Shown one piece after another: positions 17,473 through 31,235 of a stretch of DNA of 64,000 nucleotides. The stretch's first letter is position 1, and every line of letters begins with the position of its first letter. The position numbers were made by a program, and so were the translations under genes. Where the stretch lies: assembly GCF_030160715.1 (NCBI RefSeq), contig NZ_BSOW01000014.1:62001-126000 (forward strand), read 5' to 3'. The notes under the pieces are model-generated. The model did no database searches and had not been told where the DNA came from. It worked only from the letters and a program-made list of their open reading frames with translations. This stretch comes from Bradyrhizobium iriomotense. GTDB lineage: Bacteria; Pseudomonadota; Alphaproteobacteria; Rhizobiales; Xanthobacteraceae.

Positions 17473-17481
17473 GGGTTAGAC

Positions 17482-22209
<4,728 letters not shown>

Positions 22210-22701
22210 TGTTCCTGTCCTCTCCATGCGGCAAGCTGCCTCACCGCTATCTTCGGCGCACCTTGGGCGTTCCGCGGGCACCCTCTCTCGGGCCACCGCT
22301 CGTCCGTTGCGAGCCGCATTTTCTTAAATTCAGGCCTGGGCGTTCCACGTCCCCGAGAACGGCTTTGGCCTGCATCTTCTTGGCGCTCGAGAGCACCGCT
22401 TTTCGTTGCAATCCCTGTGCCGGGATCACAAGCAAAATTAAGACAGCTTTCCTGTCCTAACCATCACCTTGCCAAAATTTTGTCTAGCACACAAGCACGC
22501 AAAAGTCCCGATTCCCAAGGTGTCAATCACGCGCTTTCCCGCATCAGGCGTCCCCGATTTGAGGCAAACGCGCCGCGATCCGGCCCTGAGGCCGTCGGAA
22601 TCCCGGGGGAAGCTTCCGATCAGCCCTTCGAAAGGCGCGCCATGGCTGAACAAGCGAACGAGCGCATGCCGCCCCTAGGGCCTGACAGGAGCGTTCCGAC
22701 C
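22210..22701. other. Divergent intergenic region between gltB and a secreted-protein gene
   Basis: No convincing gene. It should hold the gltB promoter (leftward) and the promoter of the rightward gene. A small inverted repeat GACAG/CTGTC lies at 22442-22456 in an AT-richer patch. I did not find a clear sigma-54 -24/-12 element. An alternative in-frame ATG for the rightward gene is at 22642. Confidence 0.4.
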
Positions 22702-23475
22702 ATGAAGTTGTTCACAGGATGGGTGGCTGCCGCCGCATGTGTGCTGGCGGTATCTGCTGCCGACGCGCAGGGGCTGGGGAACGGAGGACTGCGCGGGCCC
22801 ACCACCGCGGTCTCGGATTTCGACGGGCCCTATGGTCCGCTCGAAGCGCCGCCGCGCCCCTATGGCTATGGGTACGGCTACGAGTATGAGCGCGGGCCCG
22901 CGCCGGCGTTGCTGCCGGCGACCGAGGTCTACGCCGTGCTGCGCGAAAACGGCTTCTCGCCGCTCGGCATCCCGCGCCTGCGTGGGCTGGTCTACACCAT
23001 CGCGGTGGTCGACCGCCGCGGCGACGACGGCCGGCTCGTGATTGACGCCCGAGACGGGCGGATTTTACGTTTCGTGCCGGCCTTCGGGCCAGGTTTCGGC
23101 ATGGGGCCGGCCTATGATGAAGGTGCGGTAGCCCCTTACGGGCCGCAGGGCGCGCTGCCGCCGCCGACCGTGATCCGCAGCGCCGCGCCGCGGCCGCCGG
23201 CGTCGATCCCGCATGTCGCAAGCCGCACCGTCCCGATTCCGAAGGCAGCCCCGCCGCGCGGCGAGACGCCTGTGGCCACCGCCAGGCCGGCGCCATCCGA
23301 GGCCGCACCACACCAGGCCCAAGCGCAGCAGCCGCAAGCTTCACAGCAAGCCGCCGCCGCGCAGGCCAAGCCCGCCGAGGCGCCGCAGTCCGCGGCTCCA
23401 ACCGTCGGCCAGGCCAAGCCCGCCCCGACGATTTTGCCGACGCAGGAGATGCCCGCGGCGCAGGGGCTGGAGTAG
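22702..23475 (+). CDS. Secreted Pro/Ala/Gln-rich protein, unknown function
   Basis: 257 residues with a signal peptide (MKLFTGWVAAAACVLAVSAADAQ). A Gly/Pro/Tyr-rich segment follows (PYGPLEAPPRPYGYGYGYEY). A small conserved-looking module at about 75-118 (VYAVLRENGFSPLGIPRLRG ... RRGDDGRLVIDARDGRILRFVP) resembles a PepSY/YpeB-like fold that reads a residue-rich repeat. The long C-terminus is low-complexity and made of Ala, Pro and Gln. An in-frame ATG 20 codons upstream exists, but the signal peptide favours 22702. It is divergent from gltB. Likely periplasmic or envelope; the function is not known. Confidence 0.75.
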   Translation: MKLFTGWVAAAACVLAVSAADAQGLGNGGLRGPTTAVSDFDGPYGPLEAPPRPYGYGYGYEYERGPAPALLPATEVYAVLRENGFSPLGIPRLRGLVYTIAVVDRRGDDGRLVIDARDGRILRFVPAFGPGFGMGPAYDEGAVAPYGPQGALPPPTVIRSAAPRPPASIPHVASRTVPIPKAAPPRGETPVATARPAPSEAAPHQAQAQQPQASQQAAAAQAKPAEAPQSAAPTVGQAKPAPTILPTQEMPAAQGLE

Positions 23476-23526
23476 GGCGCGCCGCATCTTGATCGTTCGA
23501 TCTGCGCTGCGCGCCCCACTCACCGT

Positions 23527-23653
23527 GTCGTCCCGGCGAAGGCCGGGACCCATACCGCGAGGTCTATCGATGGGCTCGGTGCGAATACCGAACGACGAAT
23601 CTTCGCCGAACTTCTCCCTGTGGATATGGGTCCGGGCCTGCGCCGGGACGACG
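23527..23653. repeat. Palindromic repeat, type GTCGTCCCGGCGAAGGCCGGGACCCATA
   Basis: The left end GTCGTCCCGGCGAAGGCCGGGACCC matches the right end GGGTCCGGGCCTGCGCCGGGACGAC, with TAT/ATA flanks inside. It lies between two convergent genes. A related but diverged element (GTCGTCCTGGCGAAAGCCAGGACCC) is at 48606-48723. Confidence 0.85.
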
Positions 23654-23691
23654 TTTGGGGAGGGAGCTGCGCAAAACAAGAAAGTACGCGC

Positions 23692-24462
23692 TCAGCTCGG
23701 CCCGTAGCCCGCCGCCTGCAGGATCAGACTCGCCACTTCCTTCGGACGTGACACCAGCGACAGGTGGCCGGCATCGAGCTCGACGGTGGTCGCGTGCATG
23801 CGCTTAGCAAGGAAACGTTGCAGGTCGGGGTTGATGGTGTCGTCATTCTTCGACACCGCGTACCAGCTCGGCTTCGCATGCCACGCGGCGTCCGTGGTGC
23901 GGCCGGCGAAGATCGAGGCCGCCGTCGGCCATTGCACGGCATAGAGCTCCTTCGCCTGCTGCGGCGCGACGCCATTGGCAAAATATTTCAGGAACGCGTC
24001 CTCGGAGAGCTTTGTGAAGCCGTCGCGCTCGACAATGCCGGCGCGCACCGGGCCGGTCGGGAATTGCTTCGACAGCGCCACGAAATCCTCGTTTGCATCC
24101 GGCGCACGCGCGGCGATGTAGACGAGACCGGTCACCTTCGGATCGGTGCCAACCTGGCTGATGACGGTGCCGCCCCAGGAATGGGCGACCAGCACGGTTG
24201 GGCCATCCTGTTCGGCCAGCGCGCGTTGGGTGGCCTCGACGGAATCGGAGAGCGACGTCAGCGGGTTCTGCACGGCCGTGACGTGCAATCCTGCCGCCTG
24301 CAGGATCGGGATGACCTCGGACCAGCTCGAGCCGTCAGCCCAGGCACCATGCACCAGCACGACATTCTTCGCCTTCACCGGCGCCGTTGATTGTGCATGG
24401 GCAAGGGTGATGGGCGCGGCCAGCAGGCTCGCCGCGACTAACAAGGTGCGCCAGACTTTCAT
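23692..24462 (-). CDS. Secreted alpha/beta hydrolase
   Basis: 256 residues with a signal peptide (TLLVAASLLAAPITLAHAQ), so probably periplasmic. Alpha/beta hydrolase features: the oxyanion-hole segment VVLVHGAWADGSSW (35-47), nucleophile S95 in LVAHSWGG, an acid probably in the SKNDDTINPDL segment, and the histidine in ELDAGHLSLVSRP near the end. This pattern (HGAWADGSSW...HSWGG) marks a small-esterase subgroup similar to EstC-like proteins. The substrate is unknown. The start at 24462 sits at the signal peptide; the longer frame has no support. It is read after a terminator that ends the upstream hsp20 gene. Confidence 0.88.
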   Translation of the reverse strand: MKVWRTLLVAASLLAAPITLAHAQSTAPVKAKNVVLVHGAWADGSSWSEVIPILQAAGLHVTAVQNPLTSLSDSVEATQRALAEQDGPTVLVAHSWGGTVISQVGTDPKVTGLVYIAARAPDANEDFVALSKQFPTGPVRAGIVERDGFTKLSEDAFLKYFANGVAPQQAKELYAVQWPTAASIFAGRTTDAAWHAKPSWYAVSKNDDTINPDLQRFLAKRMHATTVELDAGHLSLVSRPKEVASLILQAAGYGPS

Positions 24463-24569
24463 GGTCACATTCTCCGTCTGTCTTGGTCCGATGCCAGGAA
24501 GGACGGATCGCCAGGCGGCCTTGTTACGCTCCTTCACCGCTCTGTGATGCAGTGCAAGACCAGACAAAC

Positions 24570-24600
24570 AAAAACGCCCCGGGGCACCGGGGCGTTTTCG
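24570..24600 (-). terminator. Intrinsic terminator after hsp20
   Basis: AAAACGCCCCGG-GGCA-CCGGGGCGTTTT: a perfect GC stem with A/T tracts on both sides, 30 bp beyond the hsp20 stop. It works in the leftward direction and could also act rightward. It separates hsp20 from the hydrolase gene downstream. Confidence 0.9.
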
Positions 24601-24629
24601 CAACTTGAAAGTCGAATGCTATGGACGCC

Positions 24630-25094
24630 TTAAGCGGCCGCCTTCTCGCCCTCGATCACCTGGGTGGCCGACGCGCTGGTGTTGATCGCGATCTGGCGCG
24701 GCTTCTTGGCCTCGGGAATTTCGCGCACGAGGTCGACATGGAGCAGGCCGTTCTCGAGCGAGGCGTCCTTCACCTGCACGAAATCGGCAAGCTGGAAGGC
24801 GCGCTCGAAGGCGCGTGCGGCGATGCCGCGATAGAGCACTTCGGACTTGCTGTTCTCATTGGCGACTTTCTCGCCCTTGATCGTCAGCGTGTTTTCCTTC
24901 GCGACGATGGACAGCTCGTCCTTGGAGAACCCGGAGACCGCAACGGTGATGCGGTAGGCGTTCTCGCCGGTGCGCTCGATGTTGTAGGGGGGATAGCCGG
25001 GGCTGCCGTCCGAAGTCGTCTGATCGAGCAGGCTGAAGAGACGGTCGAAGCCGACGGTGGAGCGATAGAAGGGAGTGAGGTCGTAGGTACGCAT
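24630..25094 (-). CDS. Small heat shock protein, Hsp20/alpha-crystallin family
   Basis: 154-residue ATP-independent chaperone (IbpA-like) that holds unfolding proteins. It starts with MRTYDLTPFYRSTVGFDRLFSLLDQ, then has the alpha-crystallin domain (about 35-130: PPYNIERTGENAYRITVAVSGFSKDELSIVAKENTLTI...). The family loop NGLLHVDLVREIPEAKKPRQIAI is followed by a short tail ending EGEKAAA. Rhizobia of this group carry several such class A genes, many under ROSE control. The start at 25094 lies 6 nt after GGAGGA, which is itself locked in the leader hairpin (see the leader entry). Confidence 0.96.
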   Translation of the reverse strand: MRTYDLTPFYRSTVGFDRLFSLLDQTTSDGSPGYPPYNIERTGENAYRITVAVSGFSKDELSIVAKENTLTIKGEKVANENSKSEVLYRGIAARAFERAFQLADFVQVKDASLENGLLHVDLVREIPEAKKPRQIAINTSASATQVIEGEKAAA

Positions 25095-25195
25095 GGTTAG
25101 TCCTCCATTGAGCGACTGATCTGGTAACCCGCCCGCCAATCGGGCCGGGCTTTAGTCTGTGTGCAGCCTGATGCTCGGGTTCCCGAAGCACTGGT
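25095..25195 (-). promoter_or_regulatory. ROSE-type RNA thermometer in the hsp20 leader
   Basis: The last hairpin before the start (25101-25115) folds the GGAGGA ribosome site against UCGCUC. One G of the UCGCUC strand is unpaired opposite the Shine-Dalgarno, the feature known to make ROSE elements melt with heat. Upstream are two GC-rich hairpins: about 25129-25152 (GCCC/GGGC with extension) and 25173-25189 (GCTTCGGG-AA-CCCGAGC). The order of several stable stems then one weak SD-masking stem, upstream of an hsp20 gene, matches ROSE. Upon heat shock the last stem would open and allow translation. Confidence 0.82.
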
Positions 25196-25301
25196 AGCGG
25201 CCTGCACGAAAATGATATGGGTGGGTCGAAACAGCGTTCAAGAGGGCGATAGCAGCGCCTTTTCGGCGCTCCCGCCCCTTGATTCCTGGCATTTCCTGCC
25301 C

Positions 25302-26249
25302 ATGACGCTGGTCTCGATTCCCGCCAATCCCGTTCCCGAAAACGTCGTCAGCGGCACCATCAAAACGCCCGACGGCGCCGAGCTGCGCTTTGCGCGCTGG
25401 GCGCCGCCCGCGGGCCGCAAGGGCACGGTCTGCGTCTTCACCGGACGCAGCGAGCAGATCGAAAAATATTTCGAGACGGTGCGGGATCTGCGCGACCGCG
25501 GCTTTGCCGTGGCGATGATCGACTGGCGCGGGCAGGGCCATTCCTCGCGCCGCCTGCGCGATCCGCGCAAGGGTTATGTGCGGTCCTTCTCCGACTTCGA
25601 GATCGACGTCGAGACCTTCGTGCAGCAGGTGGTGCTGCCCGACTGTCCGCCACCCTTCTTCGCGCTCGCCCATTCCATGGGCGGTGCCGTGATGCTCAGG
25701 GTTGCACATTCGGGCAAGCGCTGGTTCGACCGCATGGTGCTGTCGGCGCCGATGATCGACTTGCCGGGCCGCGCCACCTCGTTTCCGTCACGGGTCCTGC
25801 TCAAGACCCTGCGGCTGCTCGGGCAGGGCGGCCGCTACATTCCCGGCGGCAACGATCGCATCACTGGCATGGATCCCTTCATCAACAATCCCCTGACCAG
25901 CGATCCCGTGCGCTATGCGCGCAATGCGGCGATCCTCGAGGAGGATCCGACGCTGGGCCTTGCCTCGCCGACGATCGCCTGGGCCGACACCGCGTGCCGC
26001 GCGATGCACACCTTCAAGGGCATGTCCTATCCGTCCGAGATCCGCCAGCCGATCCTGATGCTGGCGGCCTCCAACGACTCCATCGTTTCCACCGCTGCGA
26101 TCGAGGAGTTCGCCTATCACTTGCGCGCCGGCTCCCACCTCGTGATCGCCGGCGCCAAGCACGAGATCCTCCAGGAGCAGGATCGCTACCGCGCCCAGTT
26201 CTGGGCGGCTTTCGATGCCTTCGTGCCAGGCACGCCGCTGTTCGGGTGA
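25302..26249 (+). CDS. Alpha/beta hydrolase, lysophospholipase/monoacylglycerol lipase type
   Basis: 315-residue cytoplasmic hydrolase of the PldB/serine aminopeptidase S33 group. Seen: VFTGRSEQIEKYFETVRDL (oxyanion region, about 46-64), DWRGQGHS (74-81), nucleophile S125 in LAHSMGGAVML, and an acid in AASNDSIVS; the histidine is probably in IAGAKHEILQEQD. These motifs fit lysophospholipase L2. The start at 25302 begins the family sequence; an in-frame ATG at 25212 would add 30 unlike residues. Substrate uncertain. It is divergent from hsp20 and its ROSE leader. Confidence 0.88.
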   Translation: MTLVSIPANPVPENVVSGTIKTPDGAELRFARWAPPAGRKGTVCVFTGRSEQIEKYFETVRDLRDRGFAVAMIDWRGQGHSSRRLRDPRKGYVRSFSDFEIDVETFVQQVVLPDCPPPFFALAHSMGGAVMLRVAHSGKRWFDRMVLSAPMIDLPGRATSFPSRVLLKTLRLLGQGGRYIPGGNDRITGMDPFINNPLTSDPVRYARNAAILEEDPTLGLASPTIAWADTACRAMHTFKGMSYPSEIRQPILMLAASNDSIVSTAAIEEFAYHLRAGSHLVIAGAKHEILQEQDRYRAQFWAAFDAFVPGTPLFG

Positions 26250-26282
26250 GGGGGCAGCGCGCCTCCAAGCTAAACGAACCGG

Positions 26283-29033
26283 CTACAATGTCTTCAGATA
26301 CTCGATCAGGTCGTAGCGCTCGTCGTCGTCCCGGAAGCCGCGGCCGATCACGCCCGGCGGTCGTTGCGCACCTGCTTCGCCTTCGAAGGAATGGCCGCCG
26401 ACGCTGTTGCCGTTGACTGCGGATCCGTCGGGCCAGGTCGTTGTGAACCGTGTTTCGCCCGTGGCGCACTTTTCACCGTCGACGACGGCAAAGCCCACCT
26501 GCTTGGGATCGTAATCACGCGCGCCCATGCAGAATGATTTCGGCCGTTCGGCCGCAGGCTTGAACAGCCAGTAGAGCGAGGGCACCGAGCCGTTGTGCAA
26601 GTACGGCGCCGTCGCCCAGATGCCGTCCAAGGGGCGCGTGCGATAGCGCGGCGGGGGAGACGCGGGGTTGGGGCAATTCTGACGCACGCCCCACCACGTC
26701 TTCTGCTGCTCGTCGGTCATCTTCGCCTCGCTCATCCATTTCCGCGCGACGAGGTCGACCACTGTCATCAGCGCGAGCGAGTAGGGCATCTCGGCCTTGT
26801 CAGCCAGGCCCTTGCATCCCCACCATTCGGTGAGCTGCTGCGCCGGCTTCACGTTCAGGAAGCCCGGCACCTCGACGGTGCGTTTCGTCAGCACGTCGGC
26901 CTGCGCCGGATCGGTCTTGATCTCGCTGACGGGAATCTGAACGGGATTGAGCACCTTGCTGCTGCCGCTGTCCTCCCAATGCGACGAGGACCAGAACATC
27001 TTTTGCGGATTGTCGTCATGGTACTCCGCATCGTTGATCGGTCCCAGATGACAGCCGGCGCACATCTCTCCATAGATCTTGCGGCCCTTCTCGACGCGTT
27101 TGCCCTCGATCTTCCAGGCGCTGTCGCCGAACAGCTGCGACGGCCATTTCGGCGCCTGGAGCCCGCTGAACTTCTTCTCGGCCAGCGTGTCCTTGCCGGC
27201 CACCAGATGCTCGATCCACTCCAGGTCCTGGAGCGCGACGGAGGAGCGGAACAGCTTGTCGGCGGCATAGTCGTTGGACAGGTTGAGCAGCGCGGTGACA
27301 CCGAGGGCTTCGCCGGCGTTGCGGATCAGCGGCTGCTCGATCGAGGCATCGTATTGCGCGTATTTGAGCCACGGCACGGTCCAGATCGGCGGGAAGCTCA
27401 CCGGCGCATCCTGGGCATGCAGGTTCTTCTCAAAACCGTCGAGGCCGCTGAGCGCAAAGTCCTGTGAGAACACCTGGTTGCCGATGCGGTTGAGCGCGTC
27501 GAGCCGGCCGAAACCCTCCTCGGTGTCCTTCTGCTTCTTGTCCCCGATCGTCTTGTCATATTTGCCCTGCCAATCGAGCAGGAACTGACCGACCTCGCCG
27601 AGCCTCTGCTTGAGCTCCTTGCGCTCGACGTCGCTGGCGCCAGGGCCGAGCACGCGATCGGCGAAGCGCTTGAAGCGGGTTGGCAGCTTCCAAGTGTAGA
27701 CAATCGAAAGGCCGGTTACGAGCTCCAGCTTCTTCAGGTCGGTCATCGCTGGTCCGCCGTCGAAGCGCACGTCGACGCCCTTGTAGCGGATATGCCCGGT
27801 GTGGCACGCCGCGCAGGTGAGCCCGATCTTGTCGTCCTCGCGGCGGCCGGAGGCGGGATCGATGACACCGGTCAGTCGCGCGAAGCCGACCGGCAGGCCG
27901 TCGACGTTCTCGACTGGAGTCTTCCACTCGCCATAGGAGGCGGTCGCCGGCGTCGTGTCGTAAACGTTGGCATAGCCGTAGCGGCGCAGCGTGGTCTCGT
28001 CGGTGTGGATGGTCTGCGGGCTCGGGATGAAGCCGAAGCGCTCGAGATAGGCGCTGTCCTTCAGCATGCCGTTTCGGAAGAACAGGTTGAGGGTCGGCTG
28101 CTCCAGCGCGACGAACCAGGCGTAGGGCACCGGAAAGGTCGCAGTACCCTGACTGACGTGGTGGAACCAGTGCCGATCCTCCAGTGACCAGTTCTGGTCG
28201 AGCCAGTAGGCCGTATTGGTTTGCGGCAGGGCGGGCAGCGGCGGCGGCAATATGGCCTGCAATTTGGTGGGTAGGATCGCGCGGACCTGGTTGGGGAATT
28301 CGGCAACGGCCACGACGGCGGCGGCTACAAGGAGCGCAAGAACTGCGGCGGCCTTGGCGATGCCGCGGACCACGTGCTGGCCGCGCGACAGCACGGGCTG
28401 GTTGAGCAATCGCTGCACGATCCGGCTGGGGAATTGGCGCGTCTCGAACAGCGTCCTGACTTCGGCGACGCTGAGATAGCGGTTCTTGCGGTCGCCCTTG
28501 CCCATGATGCGCAGCAGCACCGGCCACTCGCCCTTCATCAGGATCGGATAGTACCAGCGCTTGTTGTCCGCGCGTTCGAAGTTTGCGCGCATATAGGTGG
28601 TGACCTCGCCCTCGTTGAGGCCGCGCTCGACGCCGCCGCAAGGATCGGGATAGTCGCGGCCGAAGCTCGCCAGGCGGTCGATCTCGCCAGGATGCACCTG
28701 CGCATGCTCATCGAGGATGCGCGAGCCGGCGCCGTGCTTGTCCAGCGGGCCGTTGCGCAAATGATCGAGCTGCGCGCCCGACCACCAGCTCTTGAGGAGG
28801 CGCCAGGGACTGAGACCGTTGGCGATCAGCGCGACCTGATAGATCTCGATCTGCGCCTTGACCTTCCGCCAGCCCACCTCGCCGCTCGCCGCCCCGATGG
28901 TCTTCGACAGCGTGCCGAGCGGCACGGTGCCGCCCTTGACGAAGCCTTCGGCGACGAGGCCGCGCAGGAACGGACACGGGTTGTCCGGCGACACCTCGAT
29001 CGGCGGGGTGAACGGCTTTGCGGGTTCATCCAT
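26283..29033 (-). CDS. Membrane-anchored di-haem cytochrome c peroxidase/RoxA-like protein
   Basis: 916 residues. The N-terminal ~215 residues form a soluble domain of unknown family, rich in conserved-looking segments (NPCPFLRGLVAEGFVKGG, FGRDYPDPCGGVERGL, EGEWPVLLRIMGKGDRKNRYLS). One membrane helix follows at about 222-244, then a large periplasmic region. Two haem c sites are seen: CAACH near residue 408 and CAGCH near residue 659, consistent with two covalently bound haems. The C-terminal half resembles the di-haem peroxidase-like proteins related to rubber oxygenase RoxA. The start at 29033 is preferred over an ATG 13 codons upstream. A peroxidase or dioxygenase activity is inferred; the electron donor is unknown. 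Convergent with the hydrolase gene. Confidence 0.85.
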   Translation of the reverse strand: MDEPAKPFTPPIEVSPDNPCPFLRGLVAEGFVKGGTVPLGTLSKTIGAASGEVGWRKVKAQIEIYQVALIANGLSPWRLLKSWWSGAQLDHLRNGPLDKHGAGSRILDEHAQVHPGEIDRLASFGRDYPDPCGGVERGLNEGEVTTYMRANFERADNKRWYYPILMKGEWPVLLRIMGKGDRKNRYLSVAEVRTLFETRQFPSRIVQRLLNQPVLSRGQHVVRGIAKAAAVLALLVAAAVVAVAEFPNQVRAILPTKLQAILPPPLPALPQTNTAYWLDQNWSLEDRHWFHHVSQGTATFPVPYAWFVALEQPTLNLFFRNGMLKDSAYLERFGFIPSPQTIHTDETTLRRYGYANVYDTTPATASYGEWKTPVENVDGLPVGFARLTGVIDPASGRREDDKIGLTCAACHTGHIRYKGVDVRFDGGPAMTDLKKLELVTGLSIVYTWKLPTRFKRFADRVLGPGASDVERKELKQRLGEVGQFLLDWQGKYDKTIGDKKQKDTEEGFGRLDALNRIGNQVFSQDFALSGLDGFEKNLHAQDAPVSFPPIWTVPWLKYAQYDASIEQPLIRNAGEALGVTALLNLSNDYAADKLFRSSVALQDLEWIEHLVAGKDTLAEKKFSGLQAPKWPSQLFGDSAWKIEGKRVEKGRKIYGEMCAGCHLGPINDAEYHDDNPQKMFWSSSHWEDSGSSKVLNPVQIPVSEIKTDPAQADVLTKRTVEVPGFLNVKPAQQLTEWWGCKGLADKAEMPYSLALMTVVDLVARKWMSEAKMTDEQQKTWWGVRQNCPNPASPPPRYRTRPLDGIWATAPYLHNGSVPSLYWLFKPAAERPKSFCMGARDYDPKQVGFAVVDGEKCATGETRFTTTWPDGSAVNGNSVGGHSFEGEAGAQRPPGVIGRGFRDDDERYDLIEYLKTL

Positions 29034-29218
29034 GGCGCAAAATCCTGAAAGTAACGAATCATGGAAAGGCAACGCGCCGATAGAGCGCAGAAAGTCCTAA
29101 CAAAGAGAAAGCGCTGGACCGGCAGCTTATACTACTACAGCGTGCAACGAAGTGTGGCCGAATCACTGCGCTGTCAACAGAAGCGCGCGTGACGGCACCA
29201 CCTGTCGCGGTTTGCCCT

Positions 29219-31015
29219 TCAGGAATCTGCGGCGCGTTTGACGTCGCTCTGGATGAGGCTGAGCTTGACGAGCGGGACGCCCGCTTTCAGCAGCCCTTCG
29301 CGGTAATGGGCGAGGTCCGAAGCCTGCTTCCAGTGAAAATTCCTCAGGTGCCGCTCGACCGTCAGGCTCGGGTAGTTGCTCATCAGCACCTCGGCGGCCT
29401 CAGTGGCTTCGTCGGCCCGCCCGAGCTGCGCCAGTGCCGCGGCGCGGATCGCGAGCGCCTGCATGTGGTTCGGATTGATGTAGAGCTGCTCCCGGGCCCA
29501 CGACAACGTCGCGTCGTATTGGCCGAGCATATAATGGCTGAACGCGTTCAGCGCCGCCCATTGGTAGCGCGGATCGCTGTTGCCGCGCTGCGCCGCCATC
29601 GAGAACAGCTCGATCGCCTGGCGATGCTCGCCGATGACGAAGTGGCAGATGCCGAGCACGCCACGCGCGCCCATGTCGTAGGGGTTGAGCGCGACGGCGC
29701 GCTTGGCCGCGTCCATCGCAGCCTCGTAGTGCCCGTCCTGCGCATGAACCCAGGACAGGATCGAGAATGCGAAGGAGGAGCGCGGGTCGAGCCGGACGCT
29801 GGTCTCGGCCAGATGCATCGCCGCGACCCACATCTCGCGCGAGCCCTTGACCCAGCCGAACTGGATGCTCTGGAGCTGGATCGTCGCGAGATAGGCATGC
29901 GCGATCGACAGCTTCGAGTCGAGCGCGATTGCCTCCTTGAACAACGCGATGGCGGTGTCGAAGTCTTCCTTGGTCTGCCGGTAGTAATGTGACAGCCCCT
30001 TCAGGAATCGGTCCCAGGCCGTGACGTCGTTGGTCTGGCGCGCCGGAGCCGAGGCTTCGGCGCGAAAAATCTCGGTCGCGATCGCAGCCGACAGGTTGGT
30101 CGTGATCTCGTCCTGCATGGCGAAGAGATCGCCGATGTCGCGGTCGTAGCGGCCGGTCCAGAGCTGCTCGCCGGTCTCCGGCGCAATCAGCTCGGCTGTG
30201 ACGCGGATCTTGCTACCGGCCCGCCGCACCGAACCCTGGATCAGGTAGGTCGCGTCGATCTCGCGCGCGATCAGGCGGGTCGAGAGGTTCTTGCCCTTGA
30301 AGGCGAAGGTCGAGTTGCGGCTGAGCACGCGATAGAAGGATTGCAGGGCCAGCGCGTGGATCAGATCCTCGGTGAGGCCGTCGGAGAAATATTCATCGCC
30401 CGCGTCGCTTAGGTTGGCAAAGGGCAGCACGCCGACGATCGCGGTGCGATATTGCTGCGGCAGCGCCGAGACCTCCTTGGTCTGGGCTGCCTGCGCAGAC
30501 CTGCCGTCCGGCATCCAGGTGAAGACGCCGACCGGCTCCTTGATGTTCTTGAAGCGGTGCGCGCCGGCATCGGCCAAGGGCATGTTGAGATGCTTGCCTG
30601 CCTCGCCATAGGCCTTGGCCGAGATCGCGAACCCGCCGGGGTTTGCCACCGATTCGAGGCGGACGGCGATGTTGACGTCGTCGCCGAACACCTCGTCCTC
30701 GTCGGCAATGATGTCGCCCATGTGGATCCCGAGCCGGAACTGCATGGCGCGGTCGGCGGGCAGGTGCTCGTTGCGCTCCGCCATCAGCATCTGCATCGCG
30801 ATCGCGGCTTCGGTGGCGCCGACGATGCTGGGGAATTCCAGCAGGAAGCCGTCGCCGGTGTTCTTCACGACGCGGCCGCCATGATTGAGGATGATGGGAT
30901 GGATCGCGCTGCGATGGGCCTTGAAGGCGGCGTGGGTGCCTGCCTCGTCAGTGCCCATCATGCGGGAATAGCCGGCGACGTCGGCGCAGACGATGGCGGC
31001 CAGGCGTCTCTCCAT
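29219..31015 (-). CDS. Class III adenylate cyclase with TPR repeats
   Basis: 598 residues. The N-terminal class III cyclase domain (1-~170) carries metal aspartates D12 (CADVAGYS) and D55 (KNTGDGFLLEF), and the GDDVNIAVRLES segment for catalysis, so it is probably active on ATP to cAMP. A middle part (about 195-330) has the TolB-like AIVGVLPFANLSDAGDEYFSDGLTEDL pattern. The C-terminus (about 330-590) has TPR-like helix pairs (AIALFKEAIALDSKLSIAHAYLA). This domain order is common in Bradyrhizobium, which has many such cyclases. The start at 31015 follows GAGG closely. No membrane helix is evident; the signal sensed is unknown. Confidence 0.92.
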   Translation of the reverse strand: MERRLAAIVCADVAGYSRMMGTDEAGTHAAFKAHRSAIHPIILNHGGRVVKNTGDGFLLEFPSIVGATEAAIAMQMLMAERNEHLPADRAMQFRLGIHMGDIIADEDEVFGDDVNIAVRLESVANPGGFAISAKAYGEAGKHLNMPLADAGAHRFKNIKEPVGVFTWMPDGRSAQAAQTKEVSALPQQYRTAIVGVLPFANLSDAGDEYFSDGLTEDLIHALALQSFYRVLSRNSTFAFKGKNLSTRLIAREIDATYLIQGSVRRAGSKIRVTAELIAPETGEQLWTGRYDRDIGDLFAMQDEITTNLSAAIATEIFRAEASAPARQTNDVTAWDRFLKGLSHYYRQTKEDFDTAIALFKEAIALDSKLSIAHAYLATIQLQSIQFGWVKGSREMWVAAMHLAETSVRLDPRSSFAFSILSWVHAQDGHYEAAMDAAKRAVALNPYDMGARGVLGICHFVIGEHRQAIELFSMAAQRGNSDPRYQWAALNAFSHYMLGQYDATLSWAREQLYINPNHMQALAIRAAALAQLGRADEATEAAEVLMSNYPSLTVERHLRNFHWKQASDLAHYREGLLKAGVPLVKLSLIQSDVKRAADS

Positions 31016-31235
31016 ATCCTCGCAGGCTCCAAGGGATCGGGCACCGGCCACCGACGTGGCGGTCGTCCGCGAATCCGTGCATTTCCAGAACCTAGTCCTT
31101 ATAGAGCACGCGCAGGCAAGCGGAAGTGTGATCCGCATTGCAATTTCGTTGCAAATCCTACGCAAATCCGGTGGTGGACGCGAGCGACCGAACCGACTAA
31201 GCCGGCCGCTTGGGCGGCCTTGAGGGACGCGAGAC

